A stretch of 11,947 nucleotides of DNA, taken from Conidiobolus incongruus B7586. Lineage: Eukaryota > Entomophthoromycota > Entomophthoromycetes > Entomophthorales > Conidiobolaceae. The notes beneath the pieces are model-generated. The model saw only the letters and a program-made list of their open reading frames with translations, searched no databases and was not told the DNA's origin. Positions 1 to 8,577 of this stretch are shown here, piece by piece (within the stretch, counting starts at the first letter, position 1; the number at the start of each line of letters is the position of its first letter). Location of the stretch: assembly GCA_000697335.1 (NCBI GenBank), contig JNEM01009742.1:1-11947 (forward strand), in the 5' to 3' direction. The position numbers and the translations under genes were made by a program.

Positions 1-1817
1 TAGTTTAAAAAGAAAAAAAATAAATAATTAATCTAATATTATAAATAAATTAAATATAATATTATATATTAATATATATTATAAATCATTATATAATTGA
101 TAAATATTAATAAGATTTAATAATCATAAAATTAATTAATATTTATAAAAATAGCAAAAAATTCCATAATATTAAAATATCATAATTTTTGCAAGCTGTT
201 AAATTTTATATTATTATATTTTATCCTCAAATTATAATATTCCTAATTAAATATATTTTGGATTTAATTAATTAATTTCTCTAATAATAATTGATTGATA
301 TTGATTTTATTTATTCAAAAAATATACAAAGTTTGAATATTTTATATTCAAGTAATATAATAACTGATACTGTCATCATATAACCATAAATTAAAATATA
401 TTTTATATTCAAATAAAAGCAATATTTTTAATATTTTGATCATTAGTTTGTAAAAGTAATATTTCTAGTTATTCTTATTTTTGATAAGTTAAATTTTCAA
501 CTTAAATTTGAAATTTATAATTTTTTCACACTCTAACAATCTTGCTATTAAAATATAATTGTTTTCAAAGTACTGCAACGCTCTAATAAGGTAGTAGAAT
601 CTGATTGAAAAAATCATTGAGAAATACTTGAATCAAAATTTACACAATTTTTCTATATTAATGTTATTTCTATATTAATTTGATTTCATTTTAAAATATT
701 CTTTGAGATATTTCTTGGTTATAAAAATATAAACAAGCGATATAAGAATTAATTTAAAATGAGCAGATATATATTATGTAGTCGTAAAAATTTAATGAAA
801 AAGTATTTGATAAAGTGAATTGATTTTGATAAAAAATGAAATAATTTGCACTGGAATTAAATGTTTCAATTCTGTATTTGATTATTGAACATTTTAGATT
901 AGTTATAGTTTTAAGAATGAGCAAATATTAGTATTATATATTAAACTTGATTTATTGACTTTAAATCATATACTTCTGATTAATTTATATCCAAATACTA
1001 GATATGTTTTGCTATAATAGAAATCCAAAAATTTGTCAATCAAATTGAGATAGATTGAACCCAATCAAGTTATTGTCTATCAAAATAATAAGCTTTTCGA
1101 TTCAGATTATAACCAAATTTGTCAATATCACTAGTCATGAATATGATTTAATAATTCATTCGCTAAATATAGAGTCCAATCTCTCAGTTTTAAAATTTTA
1201 TAGAAATGATAAAAAATAGATTATATAATGTTCTATTACCAAACCAAACAATGGACAAAAAGTTAAAATGGTAAATAAATGATATATATATGTATCGATA
1301 TATGAGGGTTGAGTGGGAGTTAAAGCTCAGAGTTAAGTTATGATAAGACGGTTTTGTAATGTGATTTCATATTTCAATACTTTTTGAACCATTCAAATTT
1401 TAGTATTTGTTTATTGAGAAGTAAAAGTTTTTTGAATGATGAGTTTAATAATGATGTGTCAAAAAATGTCTTTAGTATTATATTCACTAAGTTAGAAAGC
1501 TTAAAATTGAATTTTCATGAATTGATATCCACACAAAACATTCGCTGTATTATTATAATTGGCATGTAATGAACAAAAGGTAAAAAAAATTGTAAAAATA
1601 AGGATATATAAATCTGGTAATTCGTGGGTTGAAAAGAGGCGTTCTTTTAATCCATGCTTCTATAATGTCAATTACAGGATTCATTGAAACTTGAAAAATA
1701 ATTATAATACAAAGTTAAAAAATACTTAAATCAATGATAAAAATAAAAATTAATAAATACATAAACTGTGATTTAGATTTAACCTTAAAAATACTTCAAA
1801 GTTAAATACTTAACAGC
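1..1817. other. AT-rich spacer upstream of copy A, no gene recognised
   Basis: This stretch is strongly AT-rich with stop codons in all frames. The longest open run is 1360-1569 on + (about 69 codons, no ATG at its start). It is rich in Asn, Ser, Phe, Ile and Leu, as expected of translated AT-rich noise, and I recognise no domain. Slightly more G+C is present around 1300-1360 and 1620-1680. Neither patch folds into a tRNA cloverleaf or carries a box B. An in-frame TAA at 1803 closes the frame just before the ATG of the first recognised gene. Confidence 0.6.
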
Positions 1818-2114
1818 ATGAAAGCATTAATGAGCTGGCTGGTGCTGTGCTCCTATACTTCTGCAACTACTATTCCTTTCTTCAAGCTATTGTACTTCCA
1901 ATTGGATGAAGATGCCCCACAAATGGTTTATCAAATTGCTGGTATCCTGACAATGATTGTTGGATTAATATATGCTACCTTGGGAGGTGCATATATTAAA
2001 TTGATTTGCTCTATGGAAGAAAGTTTATGTTATTTCAACTTAGCCTTATTTGTGTATGGTAGAACTGTAGTATACAGAGACATTTATAATGGTGTAGTAA
2101 ATTCATTTCCTTAA
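1818..2114 (+). CDS. TMEM198/DUF4203-like membrane protein, copy A, N-terminal part
   Basis: The frame is open for 98 codons from an ATG that follows an upstream in-frame TAA. Residues 1-16 (MKALMSWLVLCSYTSA) look like a signal peptide, which is common in this family. A short acidic stretch (QLDEDAP) and a hydrophobic helix at about 39-58 follow. The core IAGILTMIVGLIYATLGGAY aligns with IVVGIILITIGLIFVFLGKR of the intact paralogue at 3696, and the next LICSM matches its RFCSAI. The starts also agree (MKALMS against MKYFMS). The paralogue has 240 residues, so this is only about the first third of the protein. The rest is either eroded or continues after an intron: a TTTTTTCAG acceptor-like site ends at 2245, and GTAAAT at 2097 could be a donor. 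Codon content is richer in G+C than the flanks. Function is unknown in protists; in vertebrates TMEM198 is linked to Wnt/LRP6 signalling. It could be a live diverged gene or a recent pseudogene. Confidence 0.5.
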   Translation: MKALMSWLVLCSYTSATTIPFFKLLYFQLDEDAPQMVYQIAGILTMIVGLIYATLGGAYIKLICSMEESLCYFNLALFVYGRTVVYRDIYNGVVNSFP

Positions 2115-2348
2115 ACTTTCTTCCTTTTTGGCATTTATGATAGAATTATAATTAATCTTAACTTGAAAAGAAAATATTGGTTGGATTCAATTTTATATCG
2201 TTTTTGTTGAAATTTTTACTATATTGTTCCAAAGTCTTTTTTCAGATTTCATTACCTTTGCTCCTTTTTCTGGAATTTCATAATTTATTTTAACATGCAA
2301 ATATACAGACTTGAAGATCAACATCTATACTACTCTTCGAGGAGGTAA
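2115..2348 (+). pseudogene. Eroded C-terminal half of copy A
   Basis: Past the TAA at 2112-2114, similarity to the intact paralogue continues in pieces. In a shifted frame from 2180, VGFNF and SLPLLLFLEF align with VGFMF and IPLGLIAVFL (helices 4 and 5 of copy B). In the original frame, QIYRLEDQHLYY (from 2298) aligns with QFYRFRTYEYLP at the C-terminus and ends at TAA 2346-2348. The stretch matching helices 6 and 7 is missing, so A spans about 530 bp against 723 bp for B. A stop, a frame change and an internal deletion together point to a broken gene. A spliced alternative using the acceptor at 2245 gives only a short, quickly terminated second exon. Confidence 0.45.
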
Positions 2349-3695
2349 TTACTCTATCATGGAATTAGATGTATTTGTGGATGCCAGTTACTTGAAAATA
2401 TTTTTTTTCTTAGAATCCCGTCGAATTCATAATTAAATATTTTAAAATCTGTCGGCAATTTTGTTCTTAACATTAATGATATTTTTCCAGCTAAAAGCTT
2501 TTAAACACAGATATATCCCAGTTGAAAACAATCAAAAAACTAATGATATAAAGACTTAACTGAAAGTTTAGTGTATAAATTATTTTATCTAAAAAATAAT
2601 TGAACTTTACTTGAACGAGAAATATATATTGGTGAATATTTTGAATGTTCAAATAAATAATTTGAAATTAATATTTATTACATAATATGATTTTTTTCAA
2701 GTTTTCTGAATTTCAATAAAATACCTAACATTGAATCTTGACAGAATTTTTTCCCAATTTATAACTGATACATAATTATAAACATTGCAAACTAAGAAAT
2801 AAATCGTCCAATAACTTTATTCGATTTTATTCAATTTGTCTCTGTTCAATTAAATATATGTAGATTAATTTTGACTATATATTTAAAAACATTACATTAA
2901 TTAGTTATTTTAAATGAGATGTAAAAAACTATAATTTAATTTCATTATTGACGAAATTTAATATAGTGACTTGTATAGATAAACTGTTAAATATATTTTT
3001 TATTTCAATTTTACATATTCAATACACAGAAAATCAAAATTCATGATCATAATAAAAATAGTTGTGATTGAAATTGTCAAGTTACTACAAAATATATTAA
3101 CTTAATAACCAACTTAAATTTTATTTTAAACATTTTTGATATTTTAACATTTAATATATTTTTGAATTTTTAAACATTTGAAAATTTTAAAATCTGACTA
3201 TTTTTTAGACTTATTAGTAATATATTATTCCATAATATAACAATCTAATAATTTATAATATATATTAAAATTCACATAAAATAAAAATAAAATATATTAA
3301 CTCATCGTTATAATATATAATTATAACTATTTGAATTATTAATAATTTATAATTCAATTACTATCTAGCTTTTAGATTATTTTTTTCTCTTTGTATCACT
3401 ATTAATTTTTTCTCAATCCATTTACTTGTATTCCAGAATTGTATTACAAACATGGGAATATATTAAACAAATTGTAAATTTAATTTCCAATTTGAATTAT
3501 TAATTTACTATTATCAGGCCAAATCTTGTTATTTATATACATTACACAATTTTCAGATTGAACATTGTCAAAATATAAACTATTTCTAATAGAGTGGAAT
3601 ATGAATATAAATACAGATCGAACATCAGATTTTTCTTATCAACTACCATTAAAATATTTGAAGAATTATAAGCAAATTCATTAAATTTATATATC
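2349..3695. other. AT-rich intergenic spacer between copies A and B
   Basis: I see no reading frame with coding-like composition and no recognisable RNA gene. The spacer is mostly A/T words with scattered short inverted repeats. The last 150 bp before copy B hold TATA-like words, but these are too common here to call a promoter. Stop codon TAA at 3669 closes the frame upstream of copy B. Confidence 0.6.
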
Positions 3696-4418
3696 ATGAA
3701 ATACTTTATGTCAAGTATTGGAACGGATGCAGACGATTTTTTTGATGATTCAGATGATACAACTCTTACCGCAGGAGGAATTGTTGTAGGTATTATTCTA
3801 ATAACAATTGGCTTAATTTTTGTCTTCCTTGGAAAGAGATTTCCTCGATTCTGCTCTGCAATTATGGGATTCGCATTATCTGTCGCAGTTGGAGTTGAAG
3901 TTATGCTCAGAGTTTATCAAAGTTCTTCTGGTGGTATATCGATTTTTTCAGTTGTACTAATACCTCTGGGTATTGGATGCATTGCTGCATTTCTTTTTGC
4001 TTATTTTATTAGAATTGGAATACATTTGGTTGGTTTCATGTTTGGAGCTCAAATTGGTCAAATAATTTATTCCTTTATTGTTTATGCTTCCCTTGGTTTA
4101 TTTTTGGGTCTGACTATTCCCCTTGGTCTAATTGCTGTCTTTTTAACTTATAGGTATATGGATAAAATGATTGTGGTTAGCACTGCATTTATTGGTTCCC
4201 AAATATTTATGGATGGAATAAGCTCCTTAACTCTAATTAGTTACTTTAGCTCTGTGATTGATTCTAAGTTAGAGATATTAAAGGTTTCTTTTTGGGGAAT
4301 GTTTGCTGGATCCATTGCCTTAGCATTGCTGGGTATGTGGTTTCAATTCTATCGTTTTCGCACTTATGAGTATCTACCAAAAATGAAAGCTAAAACTGAG
4401 GCAATTAATGAATGCTAA
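3696..4418 (+). CDS. TMEM198/DUF4203-like seven-helix membrane protein (copy B, intact)
   Basis: This is a complete 240-residue frame without introns. The ATG at 3696 follows an in-frame TAA (3669); a second Met at residue 5 is an alternative start. Residues 8-23 are acidic (DADDFFDDSDD) and no signal peptide is evident, unlike copy A. Seven hydrophobic helices follow at about 25-45, 54-71, 80-104, 108-126, 128-150, 157-185 and 197-216. The loop GKRFPRF after helix 1 and the repeated Gly spacing in helices 1-4 are typical of TMEM198/DUF4203 proteins. A basic tail (YRFRTYEYLPKMKAK) ends the chain, presumably in the cytosol by the positive-inside rule. Family length and topology match. In vertebrates TMEM198 acts at membranes in LRP6 phosphorylation; its role in microbial eukaryotes is not known. 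All five Gln codons are CAA and both Trp codons TGG, so the standard code is enough. An AATAAA lies at 4638. It is the only intact member of a four-copy array. Confidence 0.9.
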   Translation: MKYFMSSIGTDADDFFDDSDDTTLTAGGIVVGIILITIGLIFVFLGKRFPRFCSAIMGFALSVAVGVEVMLRVYQSSSGGISIFSVVLIPLGIGCIAAFLFAYFIRIGIHLVGFMFGAQIGQIIYSFIVYASLGLFLGLTIPLGLIAVFLTYRYMDKMIVVSTAFIGSQIFMDGISSLTLISYFSSVIDSKLEILKVSFWGMFAGSIALALLGMWFQFYRFRTYEYLPKMKAKTEAINEC

Positions 4419-5720
4419 AGTCATATTTTTATCAAATCTTGAACTATGAATTTAAATAATGACTAACTGATTTGTTTTCCTGATTTCTCACTAAATGACA
4501 AATGGTAGCTAAATTTTAGGGCCATATATGTTAATTCTAAAGCAAAATATAAATTTCATTTTAATTTTATACCTAATGGCTTATATATTCATAAATATAC
4601 TATGTATGGTCTTGAATTCAAAATCTTTACAAATTTCAATAAATTTACCATTTATCAGAAAAAATGTTGAATTATATATTTTTTGGAAAATTTTGAATAA
4701 TTTATAATTTTTTATATTAAAATAGCTTAAGTTTTAATCATTTAATCTGCCAAAACTGAATTATTATTATTTTAATTATATGATACCAATTACTGTGAAT
4801 CCATAAAATGCCAAATAAATATGAACATTTACTTTTAAATGATTAATTAGGGATATATGAATGTAAGGTGTTTAAAATAAATCAGATATATTCATAAACT
4901 ACTATTTCTGGTATTCAAAAATTTCTAAATTTAATTGATTTAGAAATTAATTATGAAGTAATAACAAACATTTTAGTTTGTTGATAATAAAGATTTAAAT
5001 GGTGGCAGTGATTTATATATTTTATTTATGAATCCGATATTTTGTATATAATATTAGCAAGAGTTTCAGTAACAGATTTGCAAATAAACTTCAAATTATT
5101 ATAGTCATTTGGTACCCTAAAATATATTACCTTTTTCCCAATGATAAATTGAGATAAGTACACTCTTCAAATTCAGAATTTGATTCATTATAAACAATTG
5201 GATATTAAATAGTTATAACAAACCTAATAATTATTGTTTAATCTTGATTATTTATCATTAAAACAAGTAATAAGATTTAATAATTTCAAAATTTAATGCT
5301 TGGACGAAAAATACATTTTGAAAATTTTATATAATTTAATTTTATGATTATATACATAAAAATAATTATTGATTTATTACCAAATTGTTAGTATCTTTGA
5401 AATTCTTTCGATTAGTTACGATTCGATATTGTTTAAGGACAGAATATCTTGGAATTAGAATAGCTGAAATCTCACTAGACGGATAGCTTTATATCAAGTA
5501 TTATGATCGCATTTTATTGAATTAAGTATTGCTTTTATCATTTTGAACAAAACAAAAATATGAAAAATTTTGTTAGTTGATTTAAAAACTGATCAGATAA
5601 TTAAAAATTGCAATCAAATATTTTGATTGAGTATAGTAAAATAATATTTATCTGATTTAATATTTTTTTGAACCAGCTCAAAGATTTAGTTAATTAATCT
5701 ATTTTGGTTTATTTGGTGAA
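4419..5720. other. AT-rich intergenic spacer between copies B and C
   Basis: No gene is recognised. A patch at about 5380-5480 is less AT-rich and keeps a short open run of some 38 codons ending at a TAG. Its RTEYLGIR faintly recalls RTYEYLPK of copy B, but this is too short to call a relic. The remainder is low-complexity A/T sequence. Confidence 0.55.
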
Positions 5721-6400
5721 ATGTATTCGAGAAATGAAGACAACGCAAAATGATAGCCCAAAAAAACGAAATATTTCTATACTTTGAATTATATCAGAAT
5801 TGATTTTTATATCAGTTGGGTTAGCCTTTTTCACTTGAAGGAAAGATTAGAAGGTTTAAGTTCTGAATATATTAAACTTTTATTAATTACATTACTTTCT
5901 GCTGTTATAGTAGTTATTGTTCGCAGAACCCTTAACAGTATTTCAGGCGATGTAATTTTATAGATCATTAATGATTCACTATTTATTAGTATAATTTCAA
6001 TTTGATTATTCGTCGAAGCAGATATATATATATATATATTTCAATGGTTGGACTTTTAAGTTGAAAATAATGAAATAAGTTATATCTAGATTTATTATTG
6101 TGCTAATATTTTATTCCTAGCATAGATGTTCCTCTTTACTTAATCTCGATTCTTAATTCCGTCATTATTGCAAAATTTGCTTTTGTTAGTATTGAACATA
6201 TTGGTTAGCAAATATTCATGGAAGTGATCACCCTGTTAACTAGTATTTAATATATGAAAATTTTTCAACTAGCTAGAATTTTATTCAATTAAAGTTATTT
6301 TGAGGAATATTTGCTGGCTCCATAATTTGGAAATCACTTTGAATTCGTGTTCAATTATATAAATTTGGCCTCTATTAATATTTCTCAAAAAAACACTATT
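5721..6400 (+). pseudogene. Decayed TMEM198-like gene, copy C
   Basis: There is no long frame, but three-frame reading shows pieces of the copy B protein in the right order. A start MYSRNEDNA (5721) is followed by IISELIFISVGLAFF (about 5779-5832), which matches helix 1. LSAVIVVIVRR then NSISGD (about 5895-5950) match LSVAVGVEVMLR and SSSGG. VPLYLISIL (from 6128) matches IPLGLIAVF, and QIFMEVITLLTSI (from 6209) matches QIFMDGISSLTLI. Nucleotides around 6293-6360 align with the helix 7 segment at about 4283-4350. In-frame TGA, TAG and TAA codons and frame changes interrupt it several times. The total span of about 680 bp is close to the 723 bp of copy B, so the break-up is mostly by point change and small indels. 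Most of helices 3 and 4 is not recognisable around the microsatellite. Confidence 0.75.
6022..6039. repeat. (AT)9 microsatellite inside copy C
   Basis: Nine perfect AT dinucleotides sit in the middle of decayed copy C, where the intact gene encodes helices 3 and 4. The tract has no equivalent in copy B, so it arose or expanded after this copy lost function. Confidence 0.85.
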
Positions 6401-7021
6401 GATATTACTGGTAAATCCTAATATTATGGTTTGATAACAGAGTTTAGTGTTCTAATTCATTACATATACTTTTATTTCGCTCGATTTGCAATTTTTTTTA
6501 TCTATTAAAAATATATTTTATCCTTTTAATTATTAATTTATATTATAGAAACAATGATAACTTGATTTGCGTTTTCATTTATATTAATGGTTTAAATATA
6601 TACTTTAATGTTTTCAATTTTTTGATAATCTTATTTTCTATTTTTTAATAAAATTTTTTTCATTTATATGGCAATCATTAAAGAAAATGTAAACTCCATA
6701 GTGGTCAAATGACAATTAGATGAACATATTCATATTATATGAAATAATTTTTTGTTGAAATTTGAGATAGATAAATATTTCAAAATCTCAATATCAATCC
6801 AAATAACGTATATAAAACTTGAAATTGTATAAATCTCAAAATTCAACGAAATTGAAAAAATAAGATGATGTTAATTATTGTATTTCAAAAACACCTGTCT
6901 GTCTTGATTCGATAGTTAAGTCCACATTACCTCCCATTTATAGCAGATTTTTGGTCCATAATTGAATAATGTTCTTCTTTCCTTTTATTAAAATTTAATC
7001 AAATCCTATGTCACATTCTGA
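6401..7021. other. AT-rich spacer after copy C
   Basis: This is mostly featureless A/T-rich sequence. From about 6890 the composition becomes less AT-rich. An alternative open run (about 6970-7110) overlaps the next feature in another frame and reads through NQILCHILNELYKLRSDKDR. Neither frame can be tied to a known family. Confidence 0.5.
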
Positions 7022-7237
7022 ATGAACTATATAAACTCAGAAGTGATAAGGATAGAATGGGATTCTATTCCTCCTGGATATTCTGCTACAACGTCTCAAC
7101 AGCAAGTAAGCTTTAAGACATACAGTCCGGATACATTAAAGAGGAGGATGAATAATTTACTAAGTTGTATTACAAGTACTTTTCTAACAACGATCTTTAT
7201 CTACAAATCTTATTATAAAACTCAAAAAATATTTTAA
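7022..7237 (+). CDS. Unidentified small open frame, 71 codons
   Basis: The ATG directly follows a TGA in the same frame. The first 46 residues are polar (IEWDSIPPGYSATTSQQQ, then SPDTLKRRMNN). The last 25 are Ile/Thr/Tyr-rich and look like translated AT-rich DNA. G+C is clearly higher in the first 140 bp than around it, which suggests real or recently real coding sequence. A GTAAGC word sits after the QQQ codons with an AG 20 nt downstream, so an exon end there is conceivable. I do not recognise the protein. It may be an exon fragment, a relic or chance; a different frame is also open across the same DNA. Confidence 0.3.
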   Translation: MNYINSEVIRIEWDSIPPGYSATTSQQQVSFKTYSPDTLKRRMNNLLSCITSTFLTTIFIYKSYYKTQKIF

Positions 7238-7785
7238 AATTAGAATATTCACTTATAAAATATTTAGTAATTAAAATATCTAAAATTAATTTATACTAAT
7301 AAAATAATATCATTTTGGTATTTATTAATTAGAATGAAACTTAATTTTTAAATTCATTGATATCTATATTATGAATAATTATTATTTATTACTTATGCTC
7401 TAAATCTAATAATATGAGAAAATATACTAAAAAATATTTTGAATAATTTTGTTTGAAATTTTATATTTCATAGTGCAAGCATGGGATGATTAATAATCCT
7501 ACTTATTTGGTTAAAATATGATGTATATTAAAATTGAAATACTTCTCCCAATCTTAGAGCCTTTTAATTGTGAACTAATGGATTCAAAGAATACACAGAA
7601 TATTCGGAATTGGATAACTGCATGATTTTCAAAGTCGAGTAATCGAATATTTGAATTACTGAAATACAACCAAGTGTTAAATTATAAATACCAATTCAAT
7701 ATACATTACTTTTAAGCATTCTATATAATTTCATCTTATCTAATAGTTAGCTACAAACTATTACCAAAGATCACTTTGTTTATAT
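7238..7785. other. AT-rich spacer before the G+C island
   Basis: No open frame or RNA gene is supported. TATATATT at 7781-7788 lies just before the island and could serve as a TATA element, but such words are frequent here. Confidence 0.5.
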
Positions 7786-8140
7786 ATTGACACTGGCTGG
7801 GAAGTCAAGTGTCCAATAACTTTTAAGTAAATAGTCGTCTTCCGGGACGGCACCTGTTTGGTGATATAAAAGGGGTAATTTATTGTTTAACCTGGATTAT
7901 TGGGCTGTACCCTAGGAAGAGGACCGACGCGATAACCTGGTTGTAGTCGGCATATTTATAGTTTGCTTGACGTGTCTTCCCAGCGTACGAACCGTACGTC
8001 GGATGGAACGATTGATTGCATTGCTCGGGTGTATTTTGCGGTCACGTTGCAGGTGGATCTGTGACGGGGTTCTCGAATGAATTGAATTGTTAAGGACGAA
8101 CGGGTTCTCCTGCCCGTGACAATATAATGACCTATCTTTT
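7786..8140 (+). ncRNA. Candidate structured non-coding RNA in a G+C-rich island
   Basis: About 360 bp with roughly 45% G+C stand out from flanks near 20%. Stops break all + frames. The only longer frame (82 codons on -) is Arg/Ser/Thr-rich and matches nothing I know. Short inverted repeats occur through the whole island: GACACT/AGTGTC (7789-7794 with 7808-7813), TCTTCC/GGAAGA (7838-7843 with 7915-7920), CACC/GGTG (7851-7854 with 7860-7863), CCGAC/GTCGG (7924-7928 with 7946-7950), CGTACG twice (7984-7989, 7993-7998), GTCAC/GTGAC (8041-8045 with 8061-8065) and ACGGGT/GCCCGT (8100-8105 with 8112-8117). A TATA-like word precedes it, and a T4 run at 8137-8140 could end Pol III transcription, although another T4 at 8034-8037 lies inside. 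Size would suit RNase P, MRP, SRP or telomerase RNA, but I could not match the conserved cores of these. It may instead be a SINE-like insert or foreign DNA. The + strand is only favoured. Confidence 0.35.
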
Positions 8141-8165
8141 GTTGGGTATTTAAGGATCAAGTAGC

Positions 8166-8577
8166 ATGTATTATCATGATTCTTTCCAAAGACCTACTGA
8201 ACCTTCTGTTATAATTGGTGTTATTTTCCTAGCAATATAGGTTTTTTTACCTACTTCGGAAATTGGGGAGTTCGATTTTGTTCTGCAGTTTCTGCATTTT
8301 TATTATTTGCTCAGAGTGCTTTAAATATAATATCTATTTCTTGTTATACCTCTTTCAATCCAATCTCTAATACGATAGTGTTAGTCTAATATAATATTCC
8401 TGGTATTATTGGAAGTTTAATATTTTAATAATTTAATATTATTTCAAAGCTGGTATCTATTTTCATGATTCTTTGTTTAGATCTGATATTGCTTAATTGA
8501 TTTTTTCCTTTATTCCTTATATTTTTTTGATTTATAGTTTATTTAGATTATATATTTTGTTATAATTGATGACTTTT
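8166..8577 (+). pseudogene. Decayed TMEM198-like gene, copy D, truncated
   Basis: From ATG 8166 the frame gives MYYHDSFQRPTEPSVIIGV then FLAI and a TAG. The segment VIIGVIFLAI matches VVGIILITIG of copy B. In a second frame, FGNWGVRFCSAVSAFLLF (RFCSA from 8273) matches LGKRFPRFCSAIMGFALS. IPGIIGSLIF (about 8399-8428) matches IPLGIGCIAAFLF. In a third frame FRSDIA, stop, LIFSFIPY (about 8479-8520) matches FGAQIGQIIYSFIVY; the TAA at 8494-8496 aligns with Gln122 of copy B. Similarity ends near 8577, so helices 6-7 are absent. Stops and frame changes make it non-functional. It starts just 26 bp after the last T of the G+C island. Confidence 0.7.

Noticed and set aside
1300-1360. tRNA-like words (AGCTCAGAG) near a slightly G+C-richer patch
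   Set aside because: No acceptor stem, anticodon arm or box B (GTTCRANNC) at proper spacing could be found.
1384-1569. 61-codon frame beginning at TTG
   Set aside because: It has no ATG, its composition matches translated AT-rich spacer, and no domain or paralogue similarity is visible.
3696-4418. Ciliate-type code (TAA/TAG read as Gln) for the whole window
   Set aside because: The intact gene uses only CAA for Gln and contains no internal TAA or TAG; stops in the broken copies often fall at non-Gln sites.
5380-5480. Short frame with RTEYLGIR resembling the copy B tail RTYEYLPK
   Set aside because: The match is a few residues only, lies before the start of copy C and has no neighbouring family similarity.
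7905-7916. ACCCTA as a possible telomerase RNA template
   Set aside because: Only about one telomere repeat unit is present; a template needs roughly one and a half units, and no pseudoknot or boundary element was recognised.
7900-7955. Resemblance of the island to the sarcin-ricin loop region of large-subunit rRNA (CCTAG, GAGGACCG)
   Set aside because: The universal AGTACGAGAGGA core is not intact, and neighbouring rRNA helices could not be followed on either side, so the match is probably chance.
7912-8160. 82-codon frame on the - strand inside the G+C island
   Set aside because: Its translation is dominated by Arg, Ser, Thr and His with no motif I know. Absence of stops is expected on one strand of a G+C-rich patch, and the inverted repeats fit an RNA better.
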